The notes under the pieces were generated by a model. That model had not been told where the DNA came from, searched no databases, and saw only the letters and a program-made list of their open reading frames with translations. The position numbers and the translations under genes were made by a program. From Nocardia miyunensis NBRC 108239 (GTDB taxonomy: Bacteria > Actinomycetota > Actinomycetes > Mycobacteriales > Mycobacteriaceae), in assembly GCF_001613065.1 (NCBI RefSeq), contig NZ_BDBQ01000001.1, forward strand, positions 186,001-250,000: DNA of 64,000 bases. Reading direction: 5' to 3'. Below are positions 33,955-43,230 of this stretch, piece by piece. Position 1 is the first letter of the stretch. Every line of letters starts with the position of its first letter.

Positions 33955-35057
33955 TTCGCCATCCCTGCCATGGACTCGAGCATTCCCGAAATGCCGAAAT
34001 CCGGACCGAAATCCCGTAGTGTCCCGGTGCTGCAGCCCAGCTGCCGAAGACCGAGCACATTACACACTTCTTTGACCAGTTGCCCGTCGAAGAATATCTT
34101 GTCGAGCAGCGCGTGGATTCGCACACCACGTTTCTGGAGATCGAATGCATTGTAAGCGTTGTCCATCAACAGCGGGGCAAGGTCGAGAAATTCCGACAGC
34201 TCTCGCCGATAGTCCGCCATTGCTCGCATGACGGTGTTCGCGTTCGTCACAGTCGATTTCAACTTTCCGCGGTCTGCCTGCAGGATATCGTTAGCCTGTG
34301 TCAGGATTTCGTTGAGCTGCGCGCCTGTGTCACCCAGCCCTATGTTCACCTGGGCAAGGATGTCGCTCGAATGCCGAATCGCCGACCCGAATTCTCGAAT
34401 ATTGCGGTCGTTGTTCGCGGCCGCACCGGTCAGTGCGGAGAGATTGTTTACCGTCGCAGTAAGCGAATTCCTGGTTTCCGCGCCACCGTCGGCGCCGACC
34501 TGTAGCGCTACGGAAAGCTGCCCCAATGCCAACTTGATGTCGTTCCCGTTGCCCGCGGTCATCGCGGCGCCGACATCGAGCAGTCCGGCAATCGGGCCGC
34601 CGCCCTTCCGGTCGCCCTGGAGCTGGAGCGACATCTTGTCGGCCATGGCCAGCAACCGGTCGAAGTCGACCGGGGTCCTGGTGCGGTCGAGACCGAGGAA
34701 GTCCTTGTTCCGAAGCACCGGTCCGCCCCGGTATACCGGTGTGAGCTCGACGTGCCGGTCCGTCAGCACCGATGTCGATACCGTGACGGCCTGCGCCGTC
34801 GCGGGAATCTTCACCATCGCATCGATCTGCATCGTCACCCCGACCGACGTACCCTCCGGAACGATTTGCGTCACCTTCCCAACCGGCAGGCCGAGGACCG
34901 CGACGGTGTTCCCTATATACAGCCCGGCGCCATTGTCGAATTGCGCGGTGATCGTCATCTCATGGTCGTCCGCGGTCGCGGCGCGGACACCGGAGAAACC
35001 GATTGCGGCCACAGCTACGATCACGGCAAGCTTGGTGATCGAAAACCGGCGCCTCAT
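33951..35057 (-). CDS. mceD: MceD, Mce family protein
   Basis: A 368-residue Mce protein. The N-terminal anchor is near 8-25 (KLAVIVAVAAIGFSG) and the MCE domain contains ITAQFDNGAGLYIGNTVAV with GLPVGKVTQIV, then a long helical needle region rich in Asn and Leu. ATG 35057 overlaps the MceC stop (ATGA), which decides it over an upstream in-frame Met. It acts in lipid transport across the envelope. Confidence 0.9.
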   Translation of the reverse strand: MRRRFSITKLAVIVAVAAIGFSGVRAATADDHEMTITAQFDNGAGLYIGNTVAVLGLPVGKVTQIVPEGTSVGVTMQIDAMVKIPATAQAVTVSTSVLTDRHVELTPVYRGGPVLRNKDFLGLDRTRTPVDFDRLLAMADKMSLQLQGDRKGGGPIAGLLDVGAAMTAGNGNDIKLALGQLSVALQVGADGGAETRNSLTATVNNLSALTGAAANNDRNIREFGSAIRHSSDILAQVNIGLGDTGAQLNEILTQANDILQADRGKLKSTVTNANTVMRAMADYRRELSEFLDLAPLLMDNAYNAFDLQKRGVRIHALLDKIFFDGQLVKEVCNVLGLRQLGCSTGTLRDFGPDFGISGMLESMAGMAK

Positions 35058-36106
35058 TTGCAGTCCCTCAGGTAGGGCGGCATGCTCAGTTGCTTGGCAC
35101 GACCGGAGATCGCACACATCCAGGAGTCGATCAGCGGACCGGCGGGAGCATTGAACTCCATCTCGTTCCCGGAGCCCGTCGCATTCGCGAAATTTCGCAG
35201 CGGAACCGGGAGTATCTGCAGACTGTTGCGCAGTAGCTGGTCGTTGTTCGCGAGAGTCTGAAGGAACGCATTCAAGTTCGTGATCAACTTGTCGATCTCC
35301 GGACGGTCCTCCACCGCGATGGTGTGCAGTTGACCCACCAGCTTGGTCGTTGCATCGAAGAGTTGTTGGACCATTGCCCGCCGGGACACGATCTCCTGCA
35401 ACATCGCCGTTCCGTTCTCGACCAGGGCACCGAGGTCGGCTTGTTGTCCGCGGACAACATTGGTCACCTGTGTAGTGCTGGCAAGCAGGGATCCGATCTG
35501 ACCACGCCGTTCGGCGAGCACCGAGGACAGGTTCTGGATATTCCGCAGCACCTGCGGTATCAGCGCCGGTGTACCCGCCAGCTGGTTCGACAGAGACGTC
35601 ATCAGCTGGCCGATCTTATCGGCATCGACCTGCTCGAACAGCGTCGTCGTATTTTCGAGAAGCTGCGGCAGGTCGTAGGGCACAACGGTGTTGGAAATTC
35701 TGATCCGATGATCCGGAATGCTGCCTCGACCGATCGGCCGGAGTTCGATATACCGGGATCCGAGCAAGGTCGTCAGTTTGATAGACGCCTTCGTATCGGC
35801 GCCCAGCGCCACATTCTTCCCGATCTTCATCGTCACGACGATGTGATCTCCTTCGAGCCGGGCCCCATCGACCGTTCCGACCGGGACACCGGCGATCGTG
35901 ACCGCGTCCCCGGCGCTGATCTGTGCGGCCTGCGCGAATTCGGCTTCGTAGCGGACATCGCCCACGCCGGCAGATGTGATCAGCAGCGCTGCGACCAGCA
36001 CCGCGACGATTCCTGTGACGCTGATGAGGCCGAGGCTCAGCTTGCTGTGCTCCTCGACCGGTCGCCGCACGGTCCGGATACACCTCGAAACTAAACTCCT
36101 GAACAT
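35054..36106 (-). CDS. mceC: MceC, Mce family protein
   Basis: A 350-residue Mce protein with one anchor (near 25-46, LGLISVTGIVAVLVAALL), the MCE domain (YEAEFAQAAQISAGDAVTI, GVPVGTVDGARL), and a helical C-terminal part ending in a Cys-containing segment (MCAISGR...LRDCK). The start is three bases after the MceB stop. It is a component of the same hexamer. Confidence 0.9.
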   Translation of the reverse strand: MFRSLVSRCIRTVRRPVEEHSKLSLGLISVTGIVAVLVAALLITSAGVGDVRYEAEFAQAAQISAGDAVTIAGVPVGTVDGARLEGDHIVVTMKIGKNVALGADTKASIKLTTLLGSRYIELRPIGRGSIPDHRIRISNTVVPYDLPQLLENTTTLFEQVDADKIGQLMTSLSNQLAGTPALIPQVLRNIQNLSSVLAERRGQIGSLLASTTQVTNVVRGQQADLGALVENGTAMLQEIVSRRAMVQQLFDATTKLVGQLHTIAVEDRPEIDKLITNLNAFLQTLANNDQLLRNSLQILPVPLRNFANATGSGNEMEFNAPAGPLIDSWMCAISGRAKQLSMPPYLRDCK

Positions 36107-36109
36107 GGT

Positions 36110-37147
36110 TCACCTACAGATTTCAGAGTGCGTGGGCCGGCCTGCCGGCGTCGCCATGGAGACGATCGTGGGAATGAGCGTGGTCAGCGCGGGCATGAGA
36201 GTGACATTGAAATCGCAGACGTATGCATTGACGTAGGCACCCTCCTGGCTTACGCGGGCGATGCCCTTCAACATCAGCGGGAGATTGGAGCCGAAATAGT
36301 CGAACGCATCCTTTTTGTCCAGGAAGTGTTTCGTGAAGCCAGGCTCCCGATTGAGCAATTGCTGTAGATCCGGTTGGACGTTCCCGACGATGGTCGACAC
36401 CCGCCCCACGACGGATGATATGGAATCCAGCGAATTCATCAACTGCGCGCGCTTGTTCGATAATTGGTCGAATATCGTACGAGCCTGCGTGATCACCGTG
36501 CCGATATTGCCGCTCTGCTGTGCGAGAGCGCGAACGATGGTGTCGAGATTCACGATGATATCGCCCAGAATCCGGTCCGGACCGGCGAAGGATTCGGCGA
36601 TTTTCGACGTCTCGGCGACGAGGGTCGTGACCGACCCCGCATTCCCCTGCAGCGCCTGGACGATCGCGGTGGTGATGTTGTCCACCTGTTTCGGGTCGAG
36701 GACACTGAACAGGGGCTCGAACCCGTTCAGCAGCAGGGAGATATCGAACGACGGCTCCGTATGTGACAGGGGTATTTCGCCGCCGTTGGGCAATACTCGC
36801 GGATCGTTGTAATTCCCGAGCGATAAACCGAGATAACGCTGGCCTATGATATTCTGATATGTGATCGATGCCTTGGTGTTCCCATACATTACTTGATCGT
36901 CTTGTACGCGAAAGCTGACCCTCGCGAGTGTTCCGTCGAGCGCAATCGAATCCACTCGGCCGACCCGGACCCCGGCCATCCGAACATCGTCTCCGACAGT
37001 AAGGCCGGACACGTCGGTGAATACTGCCGTATACGATTTCGTGGAGCCCTGGACACTACGTTGGAGAGTAACGAGGACCGTCCATGTGAGGGCTAGGGAG
37101 ATCGCCAGGAACACGGCGAGACCGATCAAGGGCTTGCGATAACTCAT
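36110..37147 (-). CDS. mceB: MceB, Mce family protein
   Basis: A 345-residue Mce protein. The anchor near 6-28 is followed by the MCE domain (YTAVFTDVSGLTVGDDVRM, GVRVGRVDSIAL) and the helical region; it ends with a Cys pair segment (YVCDFNVTL...SEICR) typical of MceB. ATG 37147 overlaps the MceA stop. Confidence 0.92.
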   Translation of the reverse strand: MSYRKPLIGLAVFLAISLALTWTVLVTLQRSVQGSTKSYTAVFTDVSGLTVGDDVRMAGVRVGRVDSIALDGTLARVSFRVQDDQVMYGNTKASITYQNIIGQRYLGLSLGNYNDPRVLPNGGEIPLSHTEPSFDISLLLNGFEPLFSVLDPKQVDNITTAIVQALQGNAGSVTTLVAETSKIAESFAGPDRILGDIIVNLDTIVRALAQQSGNIGTVITQARTIFDQLSNKRAQLMNSLDSISSVVGRVSTIVGNVQPDLQQLLNREPGFTKHFLDKKDAFDYFGSNLPLMLKGIARVSQEGAYVNAYVCDFNVTLMPALTTLIPTIVSMATPAGRPTHSEICR

Positions 37148-38439
37148 CGGGACCCGCTTTCCGCCTCGGGCGCGATATGAACTGTACTGCCTCTGGCCAA
37201 CGGGCCGAGCAGGATTTCGGAGGCCGTATTCGCATCGTCGCCGAGGATTCCGTTCAATATTTTCTTTTCCTGCAGGCTGCCCACCGGACCGACATTGCCG
37301 CCGAAGGCATCGCTGGGGGAGAGTGCCTCAGCAGGGATCACCGGCCGCGAGTACGTGGCCGGCGCCGTCGCACAGCTCGGACCGGCCAGGGCACCGTAGC
37401 GTGGACAGTCGGCTCGCGAGTACGTCGTGTGCGGCGTGAATTCGAGCAGGAACTTACCGGTTCCGGTATTTGCTCCCGGCGGCCAGAACTGGCTGGACCA
37501 CTTGTCCGAGATGATCTTGACCCTGGTGACGATCGGCGCGAATTGCGTACCACCGGCGGCGATTACACCGACCACCGGCGACAGTTGGGTCGTGATGCCG
37601 ATGAGCTTGTCGGTGTTGTTGTCGAGTGCTGTGCCGACTGTCGAGAGCGTGTTCGAGCCCGCTGAGAGCAGACTGGTCAAGGCATCTCTCTTCTGCGCCA
37701 ACGTGCGCATCGGGACGACGGCGTGATGTAACGCATCCAGTAGATCGGGGGCCGACGATTGCAGACCGTGGATGGCGGTCGTCAACGTGTCCAGCGTTCC
37801 CGGCTCGCCGTTCGGGGCCAAGACCCCGTCCAGTTCGCGGGTGATCCGGTCCAACTGTGCCCCGGCACGCACGATATCGGCGCCCCGGCGGTCGGTCGCC
37901 GCCGCGACAGCGGCCAGCATGCCGACGGTGGGGTTGGTGCCGATCCGGGTGGTGGCGGCGACGATGTCGCGGAGCTTGGTCAATGCGGTCTGCAATTGCA
38001 CAGTCGAAAGACTCTGGTCCTGCGGGATTTCCGCGTGCGACGCCAGAGGCGGCGCGGCGCCGTGATCGACGAGCTGAATGGACGAGACCGCGAAGACGTT
38101 GCTCGGCACGACGCGCGCGGTCACGGTCCGCGGAATCTTGACCGCATACTCCGGCTTCAAATCGATATAGACATAGTTGGGATTGCCGTTTATCGACGGC
38201 GTCACATCCTTGACCATCCCGACCAAGACGCCTCGGAATTTCACATCGGATTTGGCCGGCAGGCCGTCACCCACGTCGACCAACGCGGCGGCAACCTCGA
38301 CTTTCTTGTCGAATCCGCCCTCCATCTTCACCAGCATTGCGGTGACGATCAGCGCCGCGACCGCTATCGCACCGATTCCGCGCAGTACGAGTTGCGTACC
38401 GGAAGGGCCCCGGCCGTCGGCCTCGAATAGAATAGGCAT
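37144..38439 (-). CDS. mceA: MceA, Mce family protein
   Basis: A 431-residue Mce protein, the first of the six. The anchor near 18-40 (LRGIGAIAVAALIVTAMLV) precedes the MCE domain (VEVAAALVDVGDGLPAKSD, GVLVGMVKDVTP). The C-terminal part has Cys in DCPRYGALAGPSC. It starts three bases after the YrbEB stop. Which lipid the tube carries cannot be read from sequence; the surrounding genes argue for a steroid or terpenoid as in Mce4. Confidence 0.92.
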   Translation of the reverse strand: MPILFEADGRGPSGTQLVLRGIGAIAVAALIVTAMLVKMEGGFDKKVEVAAALVDVGDGLPAKSDVKFRGVLVGMVKDVTPSINGNPNYVYIDLKPEYAVKIPRTVTARVVPSNVFAVSSIQLVDHGAAPPLASHAEIPQDQSLSTVQLQTALTKLRDIVAATTRIGTNPTVGMLAAVAAATDRRGADIVRAGAQLDRITRELDGVLAPNGEPGTLDTLTTAIHGLQSSAPDLLDALHHAVVPMRTLAQKRDALTSLLSAGSNTLSTVGTALDNNTDKLIGITTQLSPVVGVIAAGGTQFAPIVTRVKIISDKWSSQFWPPGANTGTGKFLLEFTPHTTYSRADCPRYGALAGPSCATAPATYSRPVIPAEALSPSDAFGGNVGPVGSLQEKKILNGILGDDANTASEILLGPLARGSTVHIAPEAESGSR

Positions 38440-38442
38440 GGG

Positions 38443-39297
38443 TTATCCACCGAGCCTTGCACCGGCGTCGATGCCCCAAAACGCCATGGTCAGCAACAGA
38501 TTCATGACGATCATGGTTGAAATGCTGGCCCGCATGGCAAGCCCCGCTCCGATACCCACCCCCTGGGGGCCACCGGATGCATAGTATCCGTAATAGCACT
38601 GAATGGTGGAAGTGATGACCACGAACACGATCGCTTTCAGCAGCGAGTAGACGATATCTGTTGCGCTGAGCACCAAGCGGAAATAGTGCTCGTAGGTGCC
38701 TGCCGACACGCCGTTGGCAACCTCGACGACCACCTGGACAGCGATATAGTTCATCGCCAGGCATACGAGATACAGCGGAATCACCGCTCCCACCGATGCC
38801 ATCAGACGTGTCGTGACCAGATACGGGATGGGCCGGACGGCAAGCGCTTCCATGGCATCGATCTCTTCGGAGATTCGCATTGCCCCGAGCTGTGCGGTGA
38901 ATCGGCAGCCCGCCTGGGCCGAAAACGCCAGTGAGGCCATGATCGGAGCCAGTTCCCTGGTCGCCGCGGTCGATGACACCAATCCGGTGGCGGGTCCCAG
39001 CCCCAGCAGATGCAGCGCGTTGTAGCCTTCGATTCCGACGATCGCCCCCGCCGAGGCCCCGAGAACGACCATCACACCCGCGGTGCCGCCGCCTACGACG
39101 ATCGAGCCGTTTCCCCAGGTCACGTCGGAAAGGATCCGTAGGAACTCCTTCGGGTAATGGCGCAGCGTCGTTGGAACGGACGCTATTGCACGCGCAAGGA
39201 ATGTCACCATGTGCCCGAACCGCATCACGATGGTTCCCTGCTCGGCGACCGCCGTGATCAGCGGTTTGACACCCGGCGGATAGTAGCGTGACGCCAT
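38443..39297 (-). CDS. yrbEB: YrbEB, MlaE-type permease subunit of the Mce transporter
   Basis: A 284-residue membrane permease (DUF140/MlaE). It has five to six hydrophobic segments; the conserved region GCRFTAQLGAMRISEEIDAMEALAVRPIPYLV is the MlaE signature that contacts the ATPase. It pairs with YrbEA to form the inner-membrane channel. No ATPase gene (mkl type) is in the window, as usual for mce loci. The ATG directly abuts the YrbEA stop. Confidence 0.92.
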   Translation of the reverse strand: MASRYYPPGVKPLITAVAEQGTIVMRFGHMVTFLARAIASVPTTLRHYPKEFLRILSDVTWGNGSIVVGGGTAGVMVVLGASAGAIVGIEGYNALHLLGLGPATGLVSSTAATRELAPIMASLAFSAQAGCRFTAQLGAMRISEEIDAMEALAVRPIPYLVTTRLMASVGAVIPLYLVCLAMNYIAVQVVVEVANGVSAGTYEHYFRLVLSATDIVYSLLKAIVFVVITSTIQCYYGYYASGGPQGVGIGAGLAMRASISTMIVMNLLLTMAFWGIDAGARLGG

Positions 39298-40197
39298 CTA
39301 GAACCCCGTCCGCGGGAACAGCAAGACATACATCTGCGTGAAAACGACGTTCACGATCATCAGAAGCAGGATCGACGCGACTACGGTGGCGTTCACGGAA
39401 TTGGCGACACCAGCGGGCCCCCCGCGGGTGGTCAGCCCCTTGTCACAAGCGACAACCGCCACGATCGCTCCGAATACAATGGCCTTGATCATCGTCAGCA
39501 CAAGATCGCCGACCGTAGCGAAGGACGCGAAAGTGGCCACAAAACTGCCCGGCGTCCCGTTCTCCACGAACGTGTTGAACAGATATCCGGCCAGAAATCC
39601 AACGAAACAGACAAGACCTGTCAAGGCGAGACCGACCACAACCGCCGCAGCAAACCGCGGCACGACCAACCGACGGATCACTGAGATGCCCATGACCTCC
39701 ATCGCATCGATCTCGTCCCGGATCTTGCGCGACCCGAGGTCCGCGCATATCGCCGATCCCACAGCGGCCGCCATCAACAGAGCCGCCACCATCGGGGCGC
39801 CCTGTTTGATCACAGCAAGACCACTGGCGGCTCCCGCCAGAGACGTCGCACCTACCTGGCCGGCCAGCAGGCCGAATTGAATAGATAAGGTCACGCCGAT
39901 CGGAATGGCGACGAACATCGTCGGCAAAGCGGCGGTCGACGCCATGAACGCCGCCTGACTGACGAACTCTTCGAATGGAAACCGAACCCTCACGGTATCG
40001 ATGACCAGGTACTGGATCGTTCGTATGCCCAGCATGCACTGGCCACCAACCGTTTCCAGCGATGCGATCGGATGACGCCGGAAATAGCCTCGGACCCACC
40101 GTGCGATCTCACCCAGCGCATTCCGCGCCGCATCCGGCTGGCGATGTCCCGCACCCGCCGGATCGCTTCGATCGAGGATCGCCGTTGGACCTTCCAC
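39298..40197 (-). CDS. yrbEA: YrbEA, MlaE-type permease subunit of the Mce transporter
   Basis: A 299-residue permease with the MlaE signature ICADLGSRKIRDEIDAMEVMGISVI and about five membrane segments. I start it at GTG 40197, which has GAAGGGTG eight bases upstream; a TTG two codons earlier sits too close to that site. It is first gene of the mce operon. A long leader (about 190 bases) separates it from the promoter at 40391-40420. Confidence 0.9.
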   Translation of the reverse strand: MEGPTAILDRSDPAGAGHRQPDAARNALGEIARWVRGYFRRHPIASLETVGGQCMLGIRTIQYLVIDTVRVRFPFEEFVSQAAFMASTAALPTMFVAIPIGVTLSIQFGLLAGQVGATSLAGAASGLAVIKQGAPMVAALLMAAAVGSAICADLGSRKIRDEIDAMEVMGISVIRRLVVPRFAAAVVVGLALTGLVCFVGFLAGYLFNTFVENGTPGSFVATFASFATVGDLVLTMIKAIVFGAIVAVVACDKGLTTRGGPAGVANSVNATVVASILLLMIVNVVFTQMYVLLFPRTGF

Positions 40198-40390
40198 AAT
40201 CAATCACCCTTCGAAACGCAAGAACATTGAGCACCCGGAACTCAGCGATACCGATACTCGCCGCCCGGTCCGGTGGTCGGCCTCGTCGGCGTCCTGTCGA
40301 CGACGAAGCAACAACCGCCTGTGGATGATCTGAAGCCTCCTGCAATCTGCGATAATGGACTACACTCATCAGCGCAGTCCGGCTATCAAG

Positions 40391-40420
40391 ATAGTAGAGT
40401 ATGACTTGCACCACACGCAA
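40391..40420 (-). promoter_or_regulatory. Promoter of the mce operon, TTGCGT-N18-TACTAT
   Basis: Minus-strand TTGCGT (40420-40415), 18-base spacer, TACTAT (40396-40391). CTATC-AA-GATAG (40383-40394) is an inverted repeat overlapping the -10 element and could be an operator. The leader 40198-40390 contains no gene that I can support. Confidence 0.5.
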
Positions 40421-40702
40421 TCCTCAGTCTAATTAAGCGAGTATCACGTTCTATGGTCATGTGCGTCGGCATAGGCTCGCAGCGCCCAGTCGTTCGGGCG
40501 GCGACCCCGCAAGAAGGACTGCGCCAGCGCCCCCGCACAGCACGGCTCCACGGCTTCGCGGTGACCGGCAGCGATCCGCTGCCCATACTCACCGACCCGC
40601 TGCCGGACGCCAGAAGGGATCCGGCGCGCACTTGGCGATTCCCCCTGTGCGAGATGCGTTGGGGCGCTCAATGGTTGATCATGTGCTGGTGTTCTGATCC
40701 GG
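40421..40702. other. Intergenic stretch without a recognisable gene
   Basis: Open frames exist on both strands here, but none resembles a known protein and none has a convincing start. The minus-strand frame ending at 40444 reads SFLRGRRPNDWALRAYADAH, which might be the tail of a lost gene. It borders the transposase remnant. Confidence 0.3.
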
Positions 40703-40985
40703 TGTGCCGAGCGTCTTGTTCCCGCACCTGGATGGGCTGTTGTCGGTGCGGTTCGTGATGTCGGCTCCACGGTCCGCATCGAGGTCGCCACAGGTGACGA
40801 ACCAGTTGGCTGCCCGAGTTGTTCGACGCTGTCTCGACGGGTCCACAGCCGCTATCGGCGGCGGTTGTCCGATACGACGGCCACCGGTCGCCAAGTTGTG
40901 ATCGCATCACGGGCACACCGATTCTTCTGCGACAACTTCGACTGCAGGAAAAGGACTTTCGCCGGACCGGTGCCTGGACGGGGCC
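40703..40985 (+). pseudogene. ISL3-family transposase, N-terminal fragment
   Basis: The translation in two frames gives LFPHLDGLLSV and then, from about 40745, VRDVGSTVRIEVATGDEPVG, CPSCSTLSRRVHSRYRRRL, and RAHRFFCDNFDCRKRTFA. The C-x2-C and C-x4-C pairs, the HSRY-RRLSD block and FFCDN-C-RRTF are the zinc-ribbon start of ISL3 transposases. A frameshift lies near 40740 and the catalytic DDE part is absent. It marks a past insertion at the left edge of the graveyard. No terminal repeats are seen. Confidence 0.6.
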
Positions 40986-41126
40986 CATCCCCAACATCGT
41001 CTACCGGGCCTGCCACCTCCCCGGAGTACCCCGGTCGGCGAGCACCGGCCGCGCCACGGGCCAGGCCACCGAAGTGGCTGCACGGGGGTGGGAGTTCGGT
41101 CGAGCTCGCGCATGTGCTGCGGCACT

Positions 41127-42325
41127 CGGACCCGCCACCGGTCGAGTCAACGGCACCGTCGCGATGTGCGGGGCCGACGAAGTCGACGCGGCTGTCGCCG
41201 CAGCGCAGGCCGCATACCCTGCATGGCGCGCCGTGTCGCCCGACAAACGCCGCCGAATTCTGCAGCGCGTCGAAGATCTGGTCGAGGCCAACCTTCCCGA
41301 GCTGAGCAGACTCACTACCGCAGAGCTCGGCCACCCCATCGCGACCTCGACCGCGCTGTCCTACGTGTGTGCTGCCTGGTTCGGCTACTACGCCGGCTGG
41401 GCCGACAAGATGGCAAGGCGCCACCATTCCCTTGACGCCCGCGTTCAATGCCGGCTTCGACTACACCACCGCCGAACCCTATGGCGTGGTCGGCATCATT
41501 CTCACCTGGAACGGCCCCATGGTGTCCGTCGGGATGAAAGTGGCCCCAGCCCTGGCCGCAGGCAATTGCGTCGTCCTGAAAACACCCGAACTGGCGCCCT
41601 ACGCCGTCGCTCGGTTCGCCGAACTCGTGCTGGAAGCGGGCCTGCCGCAAGGGGTTCTGCATGTGCTGCCCGGAGGCCGACGACCGCCTCGTCCGGCATC
41701 CCGGCGTCGGAAAGATCTCCTTCACCGGCGGGATACCGACGGCACGCAAAATCCTCGACGCCGCGCGGCACACGCTGAAACCGGTCGTCCTCGAACTCGG
41801 CGGCAAATCGGCGAACCTAGTCTTTCCGGACGCCGATCTCGAAGCGACCGTGGCGATGTCGATCCAATCGTGTTTCACGATGGCCGGGCAGGGTTGTGTC
41901 CTGGCCACCCGAATGCTGGTGCACCGCGACGTTTATGACGAGGTTGTCTCCGCGACCGCGACCGCGATCTCCGCACTCCGTGTCGGCGATCCGTTCGCGC
42001 CCGAGACCACCTTGGGGCCGGTGATGAACAAGACGGCCAACGAGGATTCTGCGTAGCGTCGCACAGGCGGCGAGCAGAGATTCCGCTCGAATCGGGGTCG
42101 GCGGACACGCGGTGGATCCCTCCAGCCTCGCTCCCGACCTCGCAGGCGGCTACTTCATCGAGCCCACGCTATTGGCCGATGTCGACACCTACAGCAGCGT
42201 CGCCCAACACGAGGTGTTCGGCCCGGTGCTGTCGATCACCCCGTTCGACAGCGAGGAAGAAGCCAGGGCTCTACGAGTTCCTCCAGACCAAAAACGTCTT
42301 CGTCCGTCTCCAACCCATCGCGTAG
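41127..42325 (+). pseudogene. Aldehyde dehydrogenase, broken by several frameshifts
   Basis: An NAD(P)-dependent aldehyde dehydrogenase can be followed through several frames: PATGRVNGTVAMC to about 41410; then ATIPLTPAFNAGFDYTTAEP and GMKVAPALAAGNCVVLKTPE to about 41675; then KISFTGGIPTARK, LELGGKSANLVF (catalytic Glu) and MAGQGCVLATR (catalytic Cys) to about 42046; then GGYFIEPTLLADVD and HEVFGPVLSITPFDSEEEA to about 42270; and a last frame ending at 42325. The start is missing, and a deletion near 42265 removed part of the C-terminus. Key residues survive, so decay is recent, but the gene cannot make the enzyme. Confidence 0.85.
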
Positions 42326-42424
42326 GGATTTCCATGCGAACCCATTACCGGTCGGTGGCCCGTGGCCATCGCCGCGGTGGCGAACCTCCCGGCCTGCACG
42401 CTTCAATGGTGGATCGAGTGAGGG

Positions 42425-42759
42425 AGCATCACGATCAGTTCGGAATCCGCGTGTCGGTGATCGCAACCTGGGCGCCTACGCGGCGTCCAAGGGCGCCGGG
42501 CCCGCGCTGATGCGGTCGGTGGCCAAATAAGTGGGTCGCAACGGGATCTACCTGTAACACCCTGTCGTTGGCCACCCAGAACAATGCCAGGTTGGACGAG
42601 TCATCCGACATGAGGTTGCGGCAGCTCAAGGCCTACATCGTCCCCAGACTGGGTACGGCGAGCGATGTCGCGGCGGCGATTGCCTGGTTGACGTCACAAG
42701 ACGCATCCTGGGTCACCGGGCAGACCATCCCCATCAACGGCGGCTACGCGACAAGCTGA
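42425..42759 (+). pseudogene. SDR, C-terminal half with stop and frameshifts
   Basis: Pieces of an SDR are readable: SITISSESA (Ser region), NLGAYAASKGAGPALMRSVA (Tyr/Lys region) ending at an in-frame TAA where Glu is expected (K-stop-VGRNG), then in a third frame NTLSLATQNNARLDES and a C-terminus QDASWVTGQTIPINGGYATS. The N-terminal Rossmann half is absent. It belongs to the same decayed operon as the aldehyde dehydrogenase. Confidence 0.8.
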
Positions 42760-43171
42760 GCCGCAACAGCCCGCACCACGCCTACATGTGCGATGTGTCG
42801 GCGCCGCTGTTCGACCACCCCGGATCAGGTCGATGAGCTCGACGGCGCCGCCGCCATCCAGTCGCTCACCGCCACAGCGCCATACGGTTCAGCCGCGAGA
42901 TCCAGCCGCTCGACGATCGGTGTCGGCGAAATGCGATCACCGGCGACACCCCGGCTCACCACAACCTCACTGTTGCGTTGTCCTGCAAACGAATTGGAGG
43001 CGCCCCGTCTCACGTATACGGTTCGGCCAAAGCTGATGCCACCTACCCGACAGGGCATCGGACGGGAACCACAGATAGACGAGCCGGTTCACCGATGCGA
43101 TGTGCCGAGTCGGGTACACAGATGCCCGCGCCTCGCTCCGGCCTCTCGCAATTCCGGGTCGGCCGATGTAG
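42760..43171 (+). other. Decayed stretch, possibly a MaoC-like hotdog remnant
   Basis: No intact gene. One frame (about 42888-43050) reads IRFSREIQPLD and, further on, HHNLTVALSCKRIGGAPSHV then YGSAKADATY, which loosely resembles the C-terminal half of a MaoC-type acyl dehydratase. The similarity is weak and could be chance. Confidence 0.25.
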
Positions 43172-43180
43172 GTGTCATTT

Positions 43181-43196
43181 TTGACACTAATGTCAA
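43181..43196. promoter_or_regulatory. Operator candidate TTGACA-CTAA-TGTCAA
   Basis: A 16-base inverted repeat with perfect 6-base arms, next to the overlapping palindrome GTGTCA-TTTT-TGACAC (43172-43187). It lies 35 bases before the acyl-CoA synthetase remnant. The TGACA-N4-TGTCA core recurs at 43877-43890, 60864-60877 and, with one mismatch, 60787-60800. Confidence 0.6.
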
Positions 43197-43230
43197 GTAG
43201 CTCGGAGTTCACATATGTCAGAGCGGGATG

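Noticed and set aside
40109..40420. Minus-strand 103-codon frame in the mce leader
   Set aside because: It overlaps the start of yrbEA, has low-complexity Arg/Gly/Ser sequence and no ribosome site.
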